NCBI GenBank assembly: GCA_949987565.1
Contig: OX465120.1
Span: forward strand, 5,309,087 to 5,373,086
DNA length: 64,000 nucleotides
Source of the DNA: Luidia sarsii
Lineage: Eukaryota > Echinodermata > Asteroidea > Paxillosida > Luidiidae
Direction: 5' to 3'
The notes below the pieces were generated by a model that worked only from the letters and a program-made list of their open reading frames with translations, was not told where the DNA came from and ran no database searches. Within the stretch, counting starts at the first letter, position 1; each line of letters starts with the position of its first letter. Below, piece by piece: positions 41,460 to 52,094 of this stretch. The position numbers were made by a program, and so were the translations under genes.

Positions 41460-43180
41460 CTCTCTATCAGATGGTTTTCATTTTGTTAATGACGGGTGTC
41501 CATTGGAATGGGGATTAATTTGGTTTGGCTACGGCCTTGGGCGGAGTTTTTTTGTTGTCGGTTCATCGTTTCAAGATGGTGCGCTGATTTCCAGACTCGC
41601 GAAATGCCTTCGCAATTCGGTTAACATCTGGACGTCCGAGATGTGGAAAACGTGTTACCTGAACTCCCATATTATGATTCTGACTGCAGTTTTGGATGAT
41701 GCCATCGAGATTGACTGTCCCCTGATGCCCAAGGGATCGGGATTGTCAATTACTATGATCGTTACCCTAACACCGCCCGCATGCACTTTCGGTATGCCAC
41801 GAATGTATGGTTTTATCAAGTGCTAAGGGCTGCAAATCGCTTGCTCGCTGGAAATATCCGGAAATCTACAAACCATCAATATCTTATCTGATGTTTCGCT
41901 TCTTTCAGAATCCATATCCAAGAAAAAAATGTCTTTAGACTTCCTTCTTCTCCCTCTTTACCTCTTCTCCTTGTCTTGTTTTGTCTTCGAATCCATCATC
42001 CAATGAAATTTGGCAGGGTAACACATAATAATACATAATAAGCATTTGACTGTGTGAAATTTCATTTGAGTAAATTAATGTGTTGTCTAATTATAGGTCG
42101 TTAATCATTCAAAATTCTATGTTTTTTAAAATTAAATTTTCATTATCAAAGAATCTGTTTGCAGTGTTTGGTGGAATTGTACATTGAGAATATTAATGAG
42201 TTAATTATGCAAAATGGACTATGGAAAAATTGCATCAAACTACAACATGAGCCTGAAAAATGTTCACAGTCACAGAACGGCACCTCAAATTTCAATAGAA
42301 TTGGTGTCAAAATTTGCATAATAAGCTGACCAAAGAGGTAATAAAGCCTCAGCACGCAGACAAAAACTGAGACGCTGTAAAAAAAAAGAAACAAATACAA
42401 GGAGCTGAATCCACTCCGGCTCTTTGAGGGATAAGCAGTCCACGCTCGTATTGATTGACGGAGTCCATCGGAACGAGGTAGGCCGTCTTGATATGTATAA
42501 GGAGGTGGATTTCGGCAAGGGGACGATTGCTATACCTCCTGTTTTGAGGTTGCAACTTTCAGGGTGTCAGAGTGACGGACAGGGAGGGCAGGGAAGGAGG
42601 GTCGAGACGGAGTCAGACTCTGATCGGGGCCAGACTCCTGCACCTGTCATGCAGGCTTTGCTTCCCGCCTCCCTAATCCCCATGACACGCCCAACTACCG
42701 TCGGCTGTTGCCTCTCGTCCTCCGGCGGGGACGTTACTCCAGATGACGGGGCAACCCCTTGCCCCCACTTGATCCCCGTCTGGTCTGCCCCCCTTGCTTG
42801 CTATTTCGAGTCCCATGCCACGCACCAGAGCCTCGTCAACTGACTGGACAGCTAACAGCCAACAGCTTACGACCAAAGTTCAACCCGCGTCACACCGGTG
42901 GTGAAGCGAGCAGAAGGTCGTCCTAATGAAGGCTCTTATTATAGCTTAACTGTTTGCATAATGCTCTTTGCATAAGTGCAGTCAGAATAATCTTACTGCA
43001 TGTTGAAAGCGATCGAGTTACTCCCATCCTGTTCTACCTTCATCCAAGCTGCGTTAGAGAGCTACACGGCCACCGAGATTAAGCAAGGATCATTGTAGGC
43101 GAGTTCGAAGCCCATTTAAAGAATTCGAACGGTATTTCGTAAACTCCCTTATTCTGGCTGGCTCTGCCTTGTGTCCTCTC
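41460..43180. other. non-coding; weak frames
   Basis: Frames at 41443-41826 (+) and 42424-42843 (+) lack domains and splice support. A possible 52-bp minus exon at 43048-42997 (acceptor CTCTCTAACGCAG, donor CA|GTAAGA; WMKVEQDGSNSIAFNMQ) is too short to trust. 41850-42400 is AT-rich. Confidence 0.3.
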
Positions 43181-43182
43181 TA

Positions 43183-43672
43183 ACACTGCGTTCACACTTG
43201 ATCCCGCAAGGAGGATCAGATCCTGCGGTCACGGAGGATCTGATGCAGTGCTGCGTTCACACTGGATCCTGATCCTGCACTGATCGCGCATTGAGCAGCG
43301 GAAACGCTCTCCAAAGGTTATCCACGTAGGTCACTAGTCATGCGCAGTAGAACGTCAGCACGGCCTTGACGCGCGAAACACATAAACACATACATGTACA
43401 CAAAGTCTTGTTTTCGCGCGTTTTTCCAGGCATGGGCCGAATGTGGTCGCTGTAAACCGCAGGATGAGACCCCGCATTGCGTCCACACTTGCATGTTGAT
43501 CTCGCATTCGGGATCAGACCCGGGTCTGATCCTTCCCAAAAGGAGGATCAGATCCCGGGATCTGATCCTGATCGCGGAAGCGTTCACACTTGCGTTTATC
43601 GCCCCTTGATCGCCCTTTGATTGCCCTTGCGGGATCTGATCCTCCTTGCGGGACCAAGTGTGAACGCAGTGT
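43183..43672. mobile_element. MITE with ACACTGCGTTCACACTTG ends, 490 bp
   Basis: Left end ACACTGCGTTCACACTTGAT then CCCGCAAGGAGGATCAGATC. The right end is the inverted copy (GATCTGATCCTCCTTGCGGG, then CAAGTGTGAACGCAGTGT). Arms are about 40 bp. GGATC/GATCC words recur inside. Confidence 0.85.
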
Positions 43673-43884
43673 ATGAGTAGAAATAAGTGTGACAGGGCCC
43701 TTTACCTTCAACGTGGTGATTGTGATTGTTTTGGAGGTGGAGATCATGGCGGTATTCGTGATGTCGATTGCATAGACATTTCAACCAACCACGACTCTCA
43801 TATGCTTGGACTAAATCAGAAGCACGAAGAAACATCTTAGATATAGAAATTACAAGGCTGAGCACGATTGTGATTGTGGCAATG

Positions 43885-44560
43885 ATACGATTGTGGCGAT
43901 GATGAGGATGGTGATGATGGCGAGGATGAGGAGGATGAGAAGGATGGGAAGGATGATGAGGGTGATGGTGAGGAGGATGAGGAAGATGCGGAGTATAAGG
44001 AGGTTGAGGAGGTTGAGGAGGTTGAGGAGGTTGAGGAGGTTGAGGAGGTTGAGGAGGTTGAGGAGGATGAGGAGGATGAGGAGGATGAGGAGGATGAGAA
44101 GGATGGGCAGGATGATGAGGGTGATGATGAAGAGGATAAGGAAGATGTGGAGTATGAGGAGGTTGAGGAGGATGAGGAGGTTGAGGAGGTTGAGGAGGAT
44201 GAGGAGGATGAGCAGGTTGAGGAGGTTGAGGAGGTTGAGGAGGTTGAGGAGGTTAAGGAGGATGAGCAGGTTGAGGAGGATGAGGAGGATGAGGAGGATG
44301 AGCAGGTTGAGGAGGTTGAGGAGGTTGAGGAGGATGAGCAGGTTCAGAAGGTTGAGTAGGTTGAGAAGGATGAGGAGGATAAGGAGGTTGAAGAGATTGA
44401 GGAAGTTGAGGATGGATGAGGAGGATGAGGAGAATGAAGTTGATGAGAAAGGTGAGGATGGTGAGGATGGTGATAAGGGTGAGTAGGATGAGCAGGGCGA
44501 GCAGGATGTGGAGGATGAGAGAATGGGGATGATGATAATGAGGATGATGATGATGAGGAT
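43885..44560 (+). repeat. GAGGAT/GAGGTT hexanucleotide array
   Basis: About 670 bp of GAGGTT and GAGGAT units in blocks. Frames are low complexity (Glu/Val/Asp or Arg/Met). Confidence 0.95.
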
Positions 44561-44564
44561 GATG

Positions 44565-44960
44565 GGGTGTGGGGTATGTGAAGGATGAGGACAAAGTGGA
44601 GTAAGTGGAGGATGTGGAAGACGGCGGATGGGGAGGATGAGGAAGATCAGGAGAATCTGAAGGAGGACGTAAATAAGGAGGAGCAAGAGAACAATTGCAA
44701 CGATTAAGATACTGGGGATAATGATGGCAGTTATAATGTTGACGATCAATTCAGTTCTATATTATATCATTTCCATTTTGGTGAAAAGTCAAGAAAAAAA
44801 TTAAAATTATAAAACAAATAGTGAAACAGCAGAGACAATCAAGAGGTTAAAATTCAGAGAAAGTGAACAAAGCAGAAGAGATCGATACAAATGGAGGCAT
44901 TTACAGAGGCTCTAAGGATCGTGTGTTGAAATACCCTTGGACAAAACAAAAAAACAAGGA
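44565..44960. other. AT-rich non-coding DNA
   Basis: Nothing recognised. Confidence 0.35.
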
Positions 44961-44972
44961 GAAAACACAACC

Positions 44973-45095
44973 CTAGTTTAACTTCAGGGGAATGTGTTGA
45001 CATTGATTCTGAAAAAAAAACCACCATAATATCGCTTCTCGTATACGATCCACAACAAGCCTATCACACCGAGTGCTTGATGTCTCAATAAACAT
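44973..45095 (-). CDS. short minus ORF, third of the 45-kb group
   Basis: The frame starts MFIETSSTRCDRLVVDRIRE and then AILWW, ending at a stop near 44975. It lies 20 bp past the stop of the previous ORF in another frame, so it could be a frameshifted continuation. Composition is protein-like up to the A8/T8 run at 45013-45020. Confidence 0.25.
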   Translation of the reverse strand: MFIETSSTRCDRLVVDRIREAILWWFFFQNQCQHIPLKLN

Positions 45096-45111
45096 ACCTA
45101 GAACATTATCC

Positions 45112-45375
45112 CTACAGTATCTCCCCTGCCGACGCTCTGTGCAGTACCCCTAGCCAGCCCCGTCCTATATCATCAGCGGCTCTCTTCGCGCTAACAACAC
45201 GAAGCACTTCCGACCACACGAGCGCAAACGTTGACGGTACATCCCAGCGTTGTGGGAATACGGCCAGCGGCATATCAGACGGAACACATTCGAGGAAGAA
45301 ATGTGCGCTCCCTTTGAAAACTGACAAGGGGTAGAGGAGACGAAAATAGAAATCTCCCGACGGCTCCCGCCTCAT
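45112..45375 (-). CDS. hypothetical ORF, 87 aa, intronless
   Basis: ATG at 45375, TAG at 45114-45112. The product begins MRREPSGDFYFRLLYPLSVF, then KGSAHFFLECVPSDMPLAVF, with an aromatic/Pro-rich middle and a basic helix-like WSEVLRVVSAKRAADD. Codon use is CpG-rich and unlike the flanking AT-rich DNA. The ORF lies directly downstream of a perfect 10-bp-arm hairpin (45397-45420) and of another open frame on the same strand. No known family recognised. A decayed viral or mobile-element gene is possible but unproved. Confidence 0.35.
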   Translation of the reverse strand: MRREPSGDFYFRLLYPLSVFKGSAHFFLECVPSDMPLAVFPQRWDVPSTFALVWSEVLRVVSAKRAADDIGRGWLGVLHRASAGEIL

Positions 45376-45396
45376 TATTTAGACCACCGCTTTACC

Positions 45397-45420
45397 AAAA
45401 CGTAAAAGCCTTTACGTTTT
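45397..45420. terminator. perfect hairpin AAAACGTAAA/TTTACGTTTT
   Basis: 10-bp arms and a 4-nt loop (AGCC), located exactly between two minus-strand ORFs. It shares ACGTAAA with the palindrome at 45735-45769. Function unknown; the type is only the nearest available label. Confidence 0.4.
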
Positions 45421-45783
45421 CAGTTAATTTTTTTTTTCAATTCCTGTTTTTGCTTCTTCCTCGTTTTATAATTCTCAGTGAAAGATATTTCGTTCCCAAT
45501 GTTCACCACAGGAAACGGTAACCACTCCAACGTGTGCAGCACGACATTGAGGTTTTTCAGTGCACGGATACATAGTGACGGATCAGCTTCGAGGAGTGCG
45601 TTACTCAACGAAACGTATTCGTGTGCACTTACAGTGCGTAACGTAATCTCAAATGCCGATGCGGTATTAATGGTGACCGGATATAGCAGTGCTGCAATTC
45701 GGAGGGCTCGGCCCAAAGTCGTTAAGTATACCTGTGCAACTTTACGTTTGGCACAAACGTAAAGTTGCATTTCCTTGTGCATG
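45420..45783 (-). CDS. hypothetical ORF (protein-like part of a longer frame)
   Basis: The open frame extends to 46037, but only about 45783 to 45420 looks like protein: MHKEMQLYVCAKRKVAQVYL, TTLGRALRIAALLYPVTINT, later EADPSLCIRALKNLNVVLHT, and a lysine-rich tail KTRKKQKQELKKKIN. Upstream codons come from AG-rich DNA. The plus strand is also open for 94 codons, which lowers confidence. The start used here is the Met at about 45783. No family recognised. Confidence 0.3.
45735..45769. repeat. perfect 16-bp-arm palindrome
   Basis: TGCAACTTTACGTTTG and its exact reverse complement, separated by GCA. Confidence 0.95.
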
Positions 45784-46100
45784 TCGGACGGAGGGATAGA
45801 CACACAAAGAGACACAGATAGATAGGGAATAAGAGGGATAGAAGAGAGACAGACGCGGTGGAAGATGGAAAAGATGGAATGATAAAGATATATTATAACC
45901 CTCACTTTATTAATCCATCTTTTCTCACACCTTCCCTGTCCCTTTCTCCTTTGATCTCCCACTCCCCCTGTCCCTTTGATCCTCCCCTTTTTGTTTGTTT
46001 TCCCCAATCTTCCCTCTCTTCGTGTGTAGATCTGCATCCCACTCCCTTCCCTTTTGTCCGACCTCAGTCATGTGTGACGGGGCTTTTCTTCCCCTGACTG

Positions 46101-46195
46101 TCTTTGAATGTCCTTTTAAAAAAGGTCCTGCTATATAGGATCGAAACGTCAGGCCCTCTAACTTTTGAGATTGATGTATTGCAGGTCATTTTACA
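46101..46195 (+). repeat. H1 repeat, left half of an interrupted copy
   Basis: CCTTTTAAAAAAGGTCCTGC, TATATAGGATCGAAACGTCA, GGCCCTCTAACTTTTGAGAT and TGTATTGCAGGTCATTTTA. The right half (AAATTAGTCAGTGAGCAG) resumes at 46563, after the MITE. Confidence 0.7.
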
Positions 46196-46561
46196 CTATG
46201 AACATCTAAACGGTGAAAATAGGGTGAAAACGTCATTCAGCCGTGAAAAGGCCACATTCCTGGTGGTAAATGGCTAGAGGCAATTTAGACAGGTACAAGG
46301 ACATCATACAGTTCCTCTATGGGAGTTGATGGTTCCTACTGGTAATTGAATCAGCCATCCCTCAAGGCTGGAGCTTACCACCACGGTTTTCACGTTTTTT
46401 CACGGTCTCTTTAGTGACCTGAAGATGTCCTTATCAAGTCAGAGAAGCGATTATTTTCACGCTGACTTCACTGCAAAATGCACCGTGAAATCACAGTGAC
46501 TTTTTAGTTTCACGGCGAAGTGACATTTTCACCTCTTTTTCACGGTTTAGATGTTCATAGT
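46195..46561. mobile_element. GAACATCTAAACCGTG MITE, copy 1 (367 bp), nested in H1
   Basis: ACTATGAACATCTAAACGGT at the left, CGGTTTAGATGTTCATAGT at the right. Subterminal GTGAAAA and CGCCGTGAAA blocks extend the arms to about 50 bp. Confidence 0.85.
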
Positions 46562-46564
46562 AAA

Positions 46565-46880
46565 TTAGTCAGTGAGCAGTTTTTGTTTTTGTCTTCAGCT
46601 TTATGTTTGGGGAAAACTAGACACGATTCCTACAAAAAAGCCATCCAAATGCTGCACCAGGAGCCTTGCTCGAGTTGTTAAAGTGGTTAAAGTGTCACGG
46701 TCAGTGCTCATCAATGCAAACTGAATGATCTCGTACCTTTTACACCCCTGGCAACGCCGTGTGTGCAACACTCGGAGGCTGTATAATATGGCCATCTAGT
46801 TTGTCCCTATAGACCTGACCGTGGACGCGAACTTATACGACCTTTAAAAAGGTGACAGCTCGGGCAAGGCTCCGTGTGCA
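46565..46880. other. non-coding DNA
   Basis: Remainder of the H1 copy to about 46590, then unassigned. Confidence 0.35.
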
Positions 46881-46883
46881 ATA

Positions 46884-47343
46884 TGTGACCCGGCACATGC
46901 ACAGTATAATGAGGAATAACCCCCACTTTTGAGATTTTGAAATTTTCTAATGATGTGAAAGAGTATATCATTAGCTTTCAAATGATATCAAAATTATTTC
47001 CGTGTGAACTTTGTTGTAAATTGTACAAGGGGACTTCGCTCGTTCGTTTGGTACCAGACACAATATAGCAGCACCATTCTAACTCCTCGAAAGCGGCCAC
47101 TCAAAAAGGCAGGAACTTTACATTTTCATGAAAACAGTACACAAACACTTCCCCGAAATCCTCCCTTTTTCAACAGACTTCGGAAAAATCCTTTGGACAT
47201 AATATCCTCCAATATATTAACTTTCCGAAAATACAAAAACAATTTTTTTTTAGGGAATTGAGAAGATACTTTGACTTCCGCCGTTGTTTACTCGAAAAGA
47301 GTTTTGGTGGGATATTCCTCATGTCACTGTGCCGGGTCACATA
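46884..47343. mobile_element. GTGACCCGGCACA MITE, 460 bp
   Basis: TGTGACCCGGCACA at the left and TGTGCCGGGTCACA at the right with TA on both sides. The interior has GATGTGAAAGAGTATATCA and CGCCGTTGTTTACTCGAAAA. Confidence 0.8.
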
Positions 47344-47344
47344 T

Positions 47345-47720
47345 TATGTGACAGTATAGTGCAGGAACACCTTCAGAGATATCATCGCAAGCTTGAAGCT
47401 ACACGTGCACACTCATCGACCTTGAAACCTTAACACGTCTGGCGAAGCTCTGCTTGCGATGATTGCGGCAGTGTAACAATCCGATAAAAGAGGACGCCGA
47501 CTAATTACTTAATAGTGCCTCAGATTAAATGAAAATAAAGGCTGGGACTATATAGAACTTACGCCATGTCAAGGACCCGCGTTCCGACTAATTGAATACA
47601 ATTTATTCCTCTGCGCTTTCGTGTAACCGTTAAAGTGCAATGAATCCCCCGGCTGTTAGTGAATTAGATATAGAGTGGAGATATGCATCGCATTTAGGTG
47701 AGTTGTTACATTAGCTGCGT
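47345..47720. other. non-coding DNA
   Basis: Nothing recognised. Confidence 0.4.
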
Positions 47721-47721
<1 letters not shown>

Positions 47722-47754
<33 letters not shown>

Positions 47755-47763
47755 GGGGGGGGG
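47722..47763 (+). repeat. T32 followed by G10
   Basis: Homopolymer junction, 32 T then 10 G. Length in an assembly may be unreliable. Confidence 0.9.
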
Positions 47764-47846
47764 AATTCGCAGCTCTGTAAAAGCTATCTGGCAATTTCAA
47801 AGCCACACTTTGGCCCACGGCGTCGGTCCAAATATGAACCGGTATA

Positions 47847-48237
47847 ACTATGAACATTTAAACCGTGAAAAAGGAGTGAAAATGTCATTTCGCCGTGAAA
47901 CTAAAAGTCGATGTGATTTCACGGTGTATTTTACAGTGCATTCACCGTGAAAATAATCGCCTCTCTGACCTGATAAGGACATCTTCTGGTCACTAAAGAG
48001 ACCGTGAAAAAAACGTGAATATCAAGGGTGGCAAGTTCCATCCTTGGGAATCCAATTTTTAGTACGGACCACCAGCCCCCATAGAGGTACTGTACTTTGT
48101 TCTTACATCTAGCCATTTGCCACCAGGAATGTGGCCATGGAGACCACTGGTGAAAACACCGTGAAAATGTCTTGAAAGCAAGGTGAATGTTCTTTCCAAG
48201 GCTGAATGACATTTTCACCATTTAGATGTTCATAGTG
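47847..48237. mobile_element. GAACATCTAAACCGTG MITE, copy 2
   Basis: ACTATGAACATTTAAACCGT to ACCATTTAGATGTTCATAGT, with inner TCATTTCGCCGTGAAAC and TGTCATTCAGCC (complement) blocks. Confidence 0.85.
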
Positions 48238-48239
48238 AT

Positions 48240-48960
48240 AGCAGTAAATCAAACCCCATTATTTGATTGTGCAAATAAACCCTTCCCTGGTGACCCAATT
48301 GCTTTACAATTTTGGGCCCATTTCTGCCGTTGCCTTCTGCAATTATGATATTACTGGGCCGCCATTGAAAAACGAAAACGCATTTCATGTGAGGCGCACT
48401 GTGACAGATATGCTGGGTAGTATAATTATTTAAGAAACATTTGAACCGAGCGTTGGCCAACTTTTCAACCGGTTGCATCCTTGGTCAGTAAAGGCAGAAC
48501 CCTTGGACTGCCATGGTCAACATCAATCATATACGTAACTGTCAATAATCATTTCTGATCCATTGAGTATTGGGCAAACGATATAGCTCATTTGTTTTTA
48601 CACAACGTTTTTCATACTATACGCATAGTGCATCGACCTTCGTTGAGGCTTTTATTAACCCACATAGTTACCGGTTGTAATTTCGATCAACGTTGTTCAG
48701 TGTATTGGTTTGCTTGGAAATAAATTCCAGTGCATTACGTTGCGATACTTTGTTAATCCCCGCGTGAAAATGCGATGATAATTCTACCACTGGCTAAAAA
48801 GTGTAGACCGACACCCGTTTATTTTGTTTAATTCATCGTTCAATATATCCACGGCGTACAGGTGTTGTGTAAGTGCGTGCATGCGGGCAGATCACATCAC
48901 CGTGCACAGGTGTACAGGAAGGTATAACGGTTATTAACTTTACAGGTGCCGACGATAGGT
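48240..48960. other. non-coding DNA
   Basis: Nothing recognised. Confidence 0.4.
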
Positions 48961-48969
48961 AAATAAGGC

Positions 48970-49430
48970 GGGTGAGAGGTGGGGAGATGGGGGAAATAAG
49001 GGCAGAGAGAGAGGACAGAGAGGGAGGAAGAGAGGGGGAAAGAGAGAGTGGGAGAAAGAGTGGACGAGAGAGGGGGAAGAGTGGCAGAGAGAGGGGGAAA
49101 GATAGGGGAAAGGGAGGAAGAGAGGAGGAGAGAGCGAGGGGAAGCGAGGGGAGAGAGATGGAGGGAGAGTGGAAGAGAGACGAGAGAGCTGATAGAGGGG
49201 GAGAGAGAGGGGTACAGAGAGAGTGGGAGAGAGAGTGGAAGATAGAGGGGGAGAGAGAGGGAGGGGAGGAGAGAGGGAGGAAGGAAGAGAGGGGTACCGA
49301 GAGAGTACGAAAAAGAGTGGAAGAGAGAGGGAGAAGGGTGGCAGAGAGGGGGAAAGAGAGGGGAACGAGAGGGAAAGAAGGAGGAAGTGAGTGGTACTGA
49401 AAGCTGAGAAGGAGAAAGAGTGTACGTTTA
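48970..49430 (+). repeat. GA-rich tract
   Basis: GAGAGAGGGGGAGAG-type purine array, about 460 bp. Confidence 0.9.
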
Positions 49431-49480
49431 GTAGGTCAGTAAGCACTTCGCAACTTGAGTATACTAACAGAGGAACGTGG

Positions 49481-49577
49481 CAAATTGCTTACCGACTAAA
49501 ATGAGGCAAAGGCAAATCTCATAAATTAATTAAGACGCCCTGATATCAATCTCATAAGGACTTTCATCAAAGGCAGT
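49481..49577 (-). repeat. H1 repeat, decayed
   Basis: On the minus strand CTGCCTTTGATGAAAGTCCT keeps TGATGA, the canonical core letters. The GAAACGTC part is lost (ATTGATATC). Confidence 0.55.
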
Positions 49578-49579
49578 AA

Positions 49580-50445
49580 CAAACCCTTGGGAAAAGTCCC
49601 CGGGATCCAAACGTCATATTGCTACATGCTTCCTTTACTCGACCTTAAGATTGGACGTTAAGTATTAGCTTCCACAAGATCCACCTCACCGAAAAACAAT
49701 ATTTGTGACAAGAGGTCACTTAAATTCATCAAATCGGTCGCGAGATCAAGCGCACCGTTTGCATGCACTTGCCTCAATGCATAACGCGAGGCCCCGCTAT
49801 TTATAATAATTATTGTAGGTAATTTTAATATAACATCTTCACAGATAATCTGTCTCCATGCACAGATGTATGTCCGTGGATGCAGTTGACAGGCGAAAAT
49901 GGTTTTCATGACGGCAAGACGCCTGGCATCTGGCACCTGTCTTTCGCATCCACTTGATGGCTATTGGGATGGGAGGGGGGAGGCGGGTACAAGGCCGACG
50001 GCAGACAGCGACGCGTCACGGTCACCTTGGCAGTGGCGCCCAGACCGACAGCCATACACAACGCCTATGGAAAACGACGTCAGGATACAGTAATAGTGAC
50101 GGCACCCGACTAAATGTGAAACCATGGGCGGAAGTAGATGAACAATGTGCACAAACATAATTATAAAGAAATCCCGGAATGATGGATTCAAACTGGATTT
50201 TTGGGGATGAAACCATGCTGATTGAGATCAAAAGCCCTTTTCAGAGGTGACTACATACTCCATTACAGATTTGCATTTGCGTCAAATCAAAATTTGTGGG
50301 TCATTTTTCTCGTGAATGGTTGGCCAGTATGCGTAATCTTGCACTGAGTTTGTGTACGTACGTCCGTCCGTGTGACGCGAGGAACAAGTTTGCCCACGGA
50401 TTTTCAAGCGTCCTGAAATTCCAGTCTAGCACCCGCTGTTGTTCG
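49580..50445. other. non-coding; one weak frame
   Basis: Minus frame 49936-49658 (92 codons) reads moderately protein-like, but no splice or domain support. Confidence 0.3.
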
Positions 50446-50448
50446 TCT

Positions 50449-50735
50449 AAGGCCTTTTCACACTATGAACGTCCGATCCGTGTCGAAATCTACACGGGTC
50501 TGACCCGTGTCGAACACGGGTCACTTTCGCTCCGTTTTCACACTACTCACCGCAACACCGGCATTTGCTCGACACATGTCACGTTTCGACCGTGTATTGC
50601 CCGATCGTTTCACACTGCACACGGTATCGCGCTTTCGACACGGATAGACACTATAGTCCTGCCACGCATGCACTCGGCCGTTATGTTACACGGGTCGAAC
50701 TTAACTCAGAGACGTTCACACTACGGCTTTCAACA
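50449..50735 (+). mobile_element. GGCCTTTTCACACTA-type element, partial
   Basis: GGCCTTTTCACACTATGAAC is followed by repeated ACACGGGTC/GACCCGTGT words. A possible opposite end (GTTCACACTACGGC) lies near 50714. Arms are poorly preserved. Confidence 0.45.
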
Positions 50736-50944
50736 CGTTGCACCAATCAGAAGCATTTTAAACCATTAGCTATCAGTTTTTTTGGAAAGGCTTGGTCCAT
50801 ATTCAATACACCAGGTACCACTGGTTACGTTTTGAAAATAGTAATAATTGTGTATAAAAAATTATGAGAGTTGCCCAACACAAGGTCCCAAAAGGACACT
50901 CAAAGTAAGGGCTGAAAGAACGTAATAAGGGGAAAAACCAGGAA

Positions 50945-51200
50945 CAAACCAGATCAGACGGAAGACAGATGAGTGTTTATGTTACGTTCGAATTGGGACA
51001 AGTTATAAGAAAGGGGGAACAGGTTGCAGGTAGAGAATTCCGTAGTGCGGCAGTGCGCGGAAAGAAGCTAGAGGAGTCGGCTGTTAAAGTTAAGGTTGTG
51101 CCTGTGGTAGTGGGTGCCGTAGATACCATTCCAAAGACGTTATAAAACTTAAAAGAATCTTGGGTCGAGTTACTCCAGACAGCGGCCCTACAATAGGAAC
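50945..51200 (-). pseudogene. LINE RT C-terminus remnant
   Basis: The minus frame reads KFYNVFGMVSTAPTTTGTTL then TADSSSFFPRTAALRNSLPA. FFPRTxxLxNSLP is the hallmark C-terminal motif of CR1/L2/Jockey-type ORF2. It stops at about 50968. Confidence 0.65.
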
Positions 51201-51291
51201 AGCTAGGATCCTAAGGGAAAACCCTCGAGATCGAAGGCTATGGAGCGTAGCTTGAGCCGAGGTGAATCCAGCACAAATGGAAATGAGATCT

Positions 51292-51475
51292 TTAATTTTG
51301 CTGTGCGACTTTCGACATAGTATAATCATCAGTGTCATCACCATCAACCTGGATGGCACCCGAGGGAGACATCCCCATAGGGTTGTGCTCACAATTTTCG
51401 TCCTTATATTTCTCAACATCCTCTGATGGAATGAGCTCGAAAATCACACTGTGTTCTATTGAGAGCATTCTCCAT
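51292..51475 (-). CDS. candidate terminal coding exon
   Basis: On the minus strand acceptor ATACACCATCCTGTAG (51476) is followed by 184 bp, with one base completing a codon and then 60 codons to TAA. The protein (WRMLSIEHSVIFELIPSEDV, EKYKDENCEHNPMGMSPSGA, IQVDGDDTDDYTMSKVAQQN) is acidic, cysteine-poor and unrelated to repeats, like a cytoplasmic tail. It would be the last exon of a gene running from the right, perhaps with the exon at 61984-61873. A LINE remnant starts about 90 bp past the stop, within what would be the 3' UTR. Family unknown. Confidence 0.5.
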
Positions 51476-51539
51476 CTACAGGATGGTGTATTATAAGAAA
51501 CATGGACAATGAATGTTTTTATAAGGTAATACAAAGTAA

Positions 51540-51665
51540 ATACACAGAACTGCTCACTGACTAAAATAATGACCTGCAATACATGAATCTCAAAAGTTAG
51601 ATGGCCTGACGTTTCGATCTTAGCAGGACCTTTACGTTCCTAGCAGCACCCTTTCAATCCCAGCG
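51540..51665 (-). repeat. H1 repeat, uninterrupted copy plus tandem 20-bp units
   Basis: On the minus strand AAGATCGAAACGTCAGGCCA then TTTGAGATTCATGTATTGCA and TTATTTTAGTCAGTGAGCAG. This is the intact counterpart of the MITE-interrupted copy at 46.1-46.6 kb. TAGCAGGACCTTTACGTTCC-like units repeat three times at 51621-51680. Confidence 0.7.
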
Positions 51666-51904
51666 GGACCTTTATGCGGTAGTTAGGACATTATGGACAC
51701 ACATTGAATGTCGAGTCTCACCCGAAGGTAACATTAATAACGACAATGTGTCTCCCTAAGGTCCTATCAAGAGTTGCAATACTGTCGCTAATATAAAAAA
51801 ATGGACACTTCAAGCAACCCATGTCCGCGCAGAATAGACACGCCTGGCGCGGTTGAGCGCTCTGCATAACAGCAATAACAACTGTCAGTACAGTTATTAA
51901 ACAC

Positions 51905-52090
51905 GTGGCGTGATCCCTGAAGATGTACTGATGTTAATGCTTGATGGATTCTGACGGGCGCCCCAAATCCGACAAGGACTAGCTAGCTATTTTGGGAAGG
52001 CCGCCATCAAAGTTCTGGATAGCTCAGATGGTAAGAGCGCTGTTACTCAAAACCGCCCTGTCCAGTCACAGTTTTCTCTGCTATTTCTTC
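51905..52090 (+). mobile_element. tRNA-like SINE copy
   Basis: GTGATCCCTGAAGATGTACT, GACGGGCGCCCCAAATCC, TTTGGGAAGGCCGCCATC, then GGATAGCTCAGATGGTAAGA and CCTGTCCAGTCACAG. The B-box region is partly deleted. Confidence 0.65.
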
Positions 52091-52094
52091 CTAG

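Noticed and set aside
41443..41826. 127-codon plus frame after the TTC tract
   Set aside because: First third is repeat-derived; remainder has no recognisable motif and no exon borders.
42424..42843. 139-codon plus frame
   Set aside because: No domain, no splice or promoter support; composition drifts from basic to Pro/Ser-rich like chance frames.
43850..44749. 299-codon Leu/Ile-rich frame resembling a membrane protein
   Set aside because: Complement of the GAGGAT/GAGGTT array; hydrophobicity comes from CTC/CTT codons, not a gene.
47931..48221. 96-codon minus frame
   Set aside because: Entirely within the GAACATCTAAACCGTG MITE.
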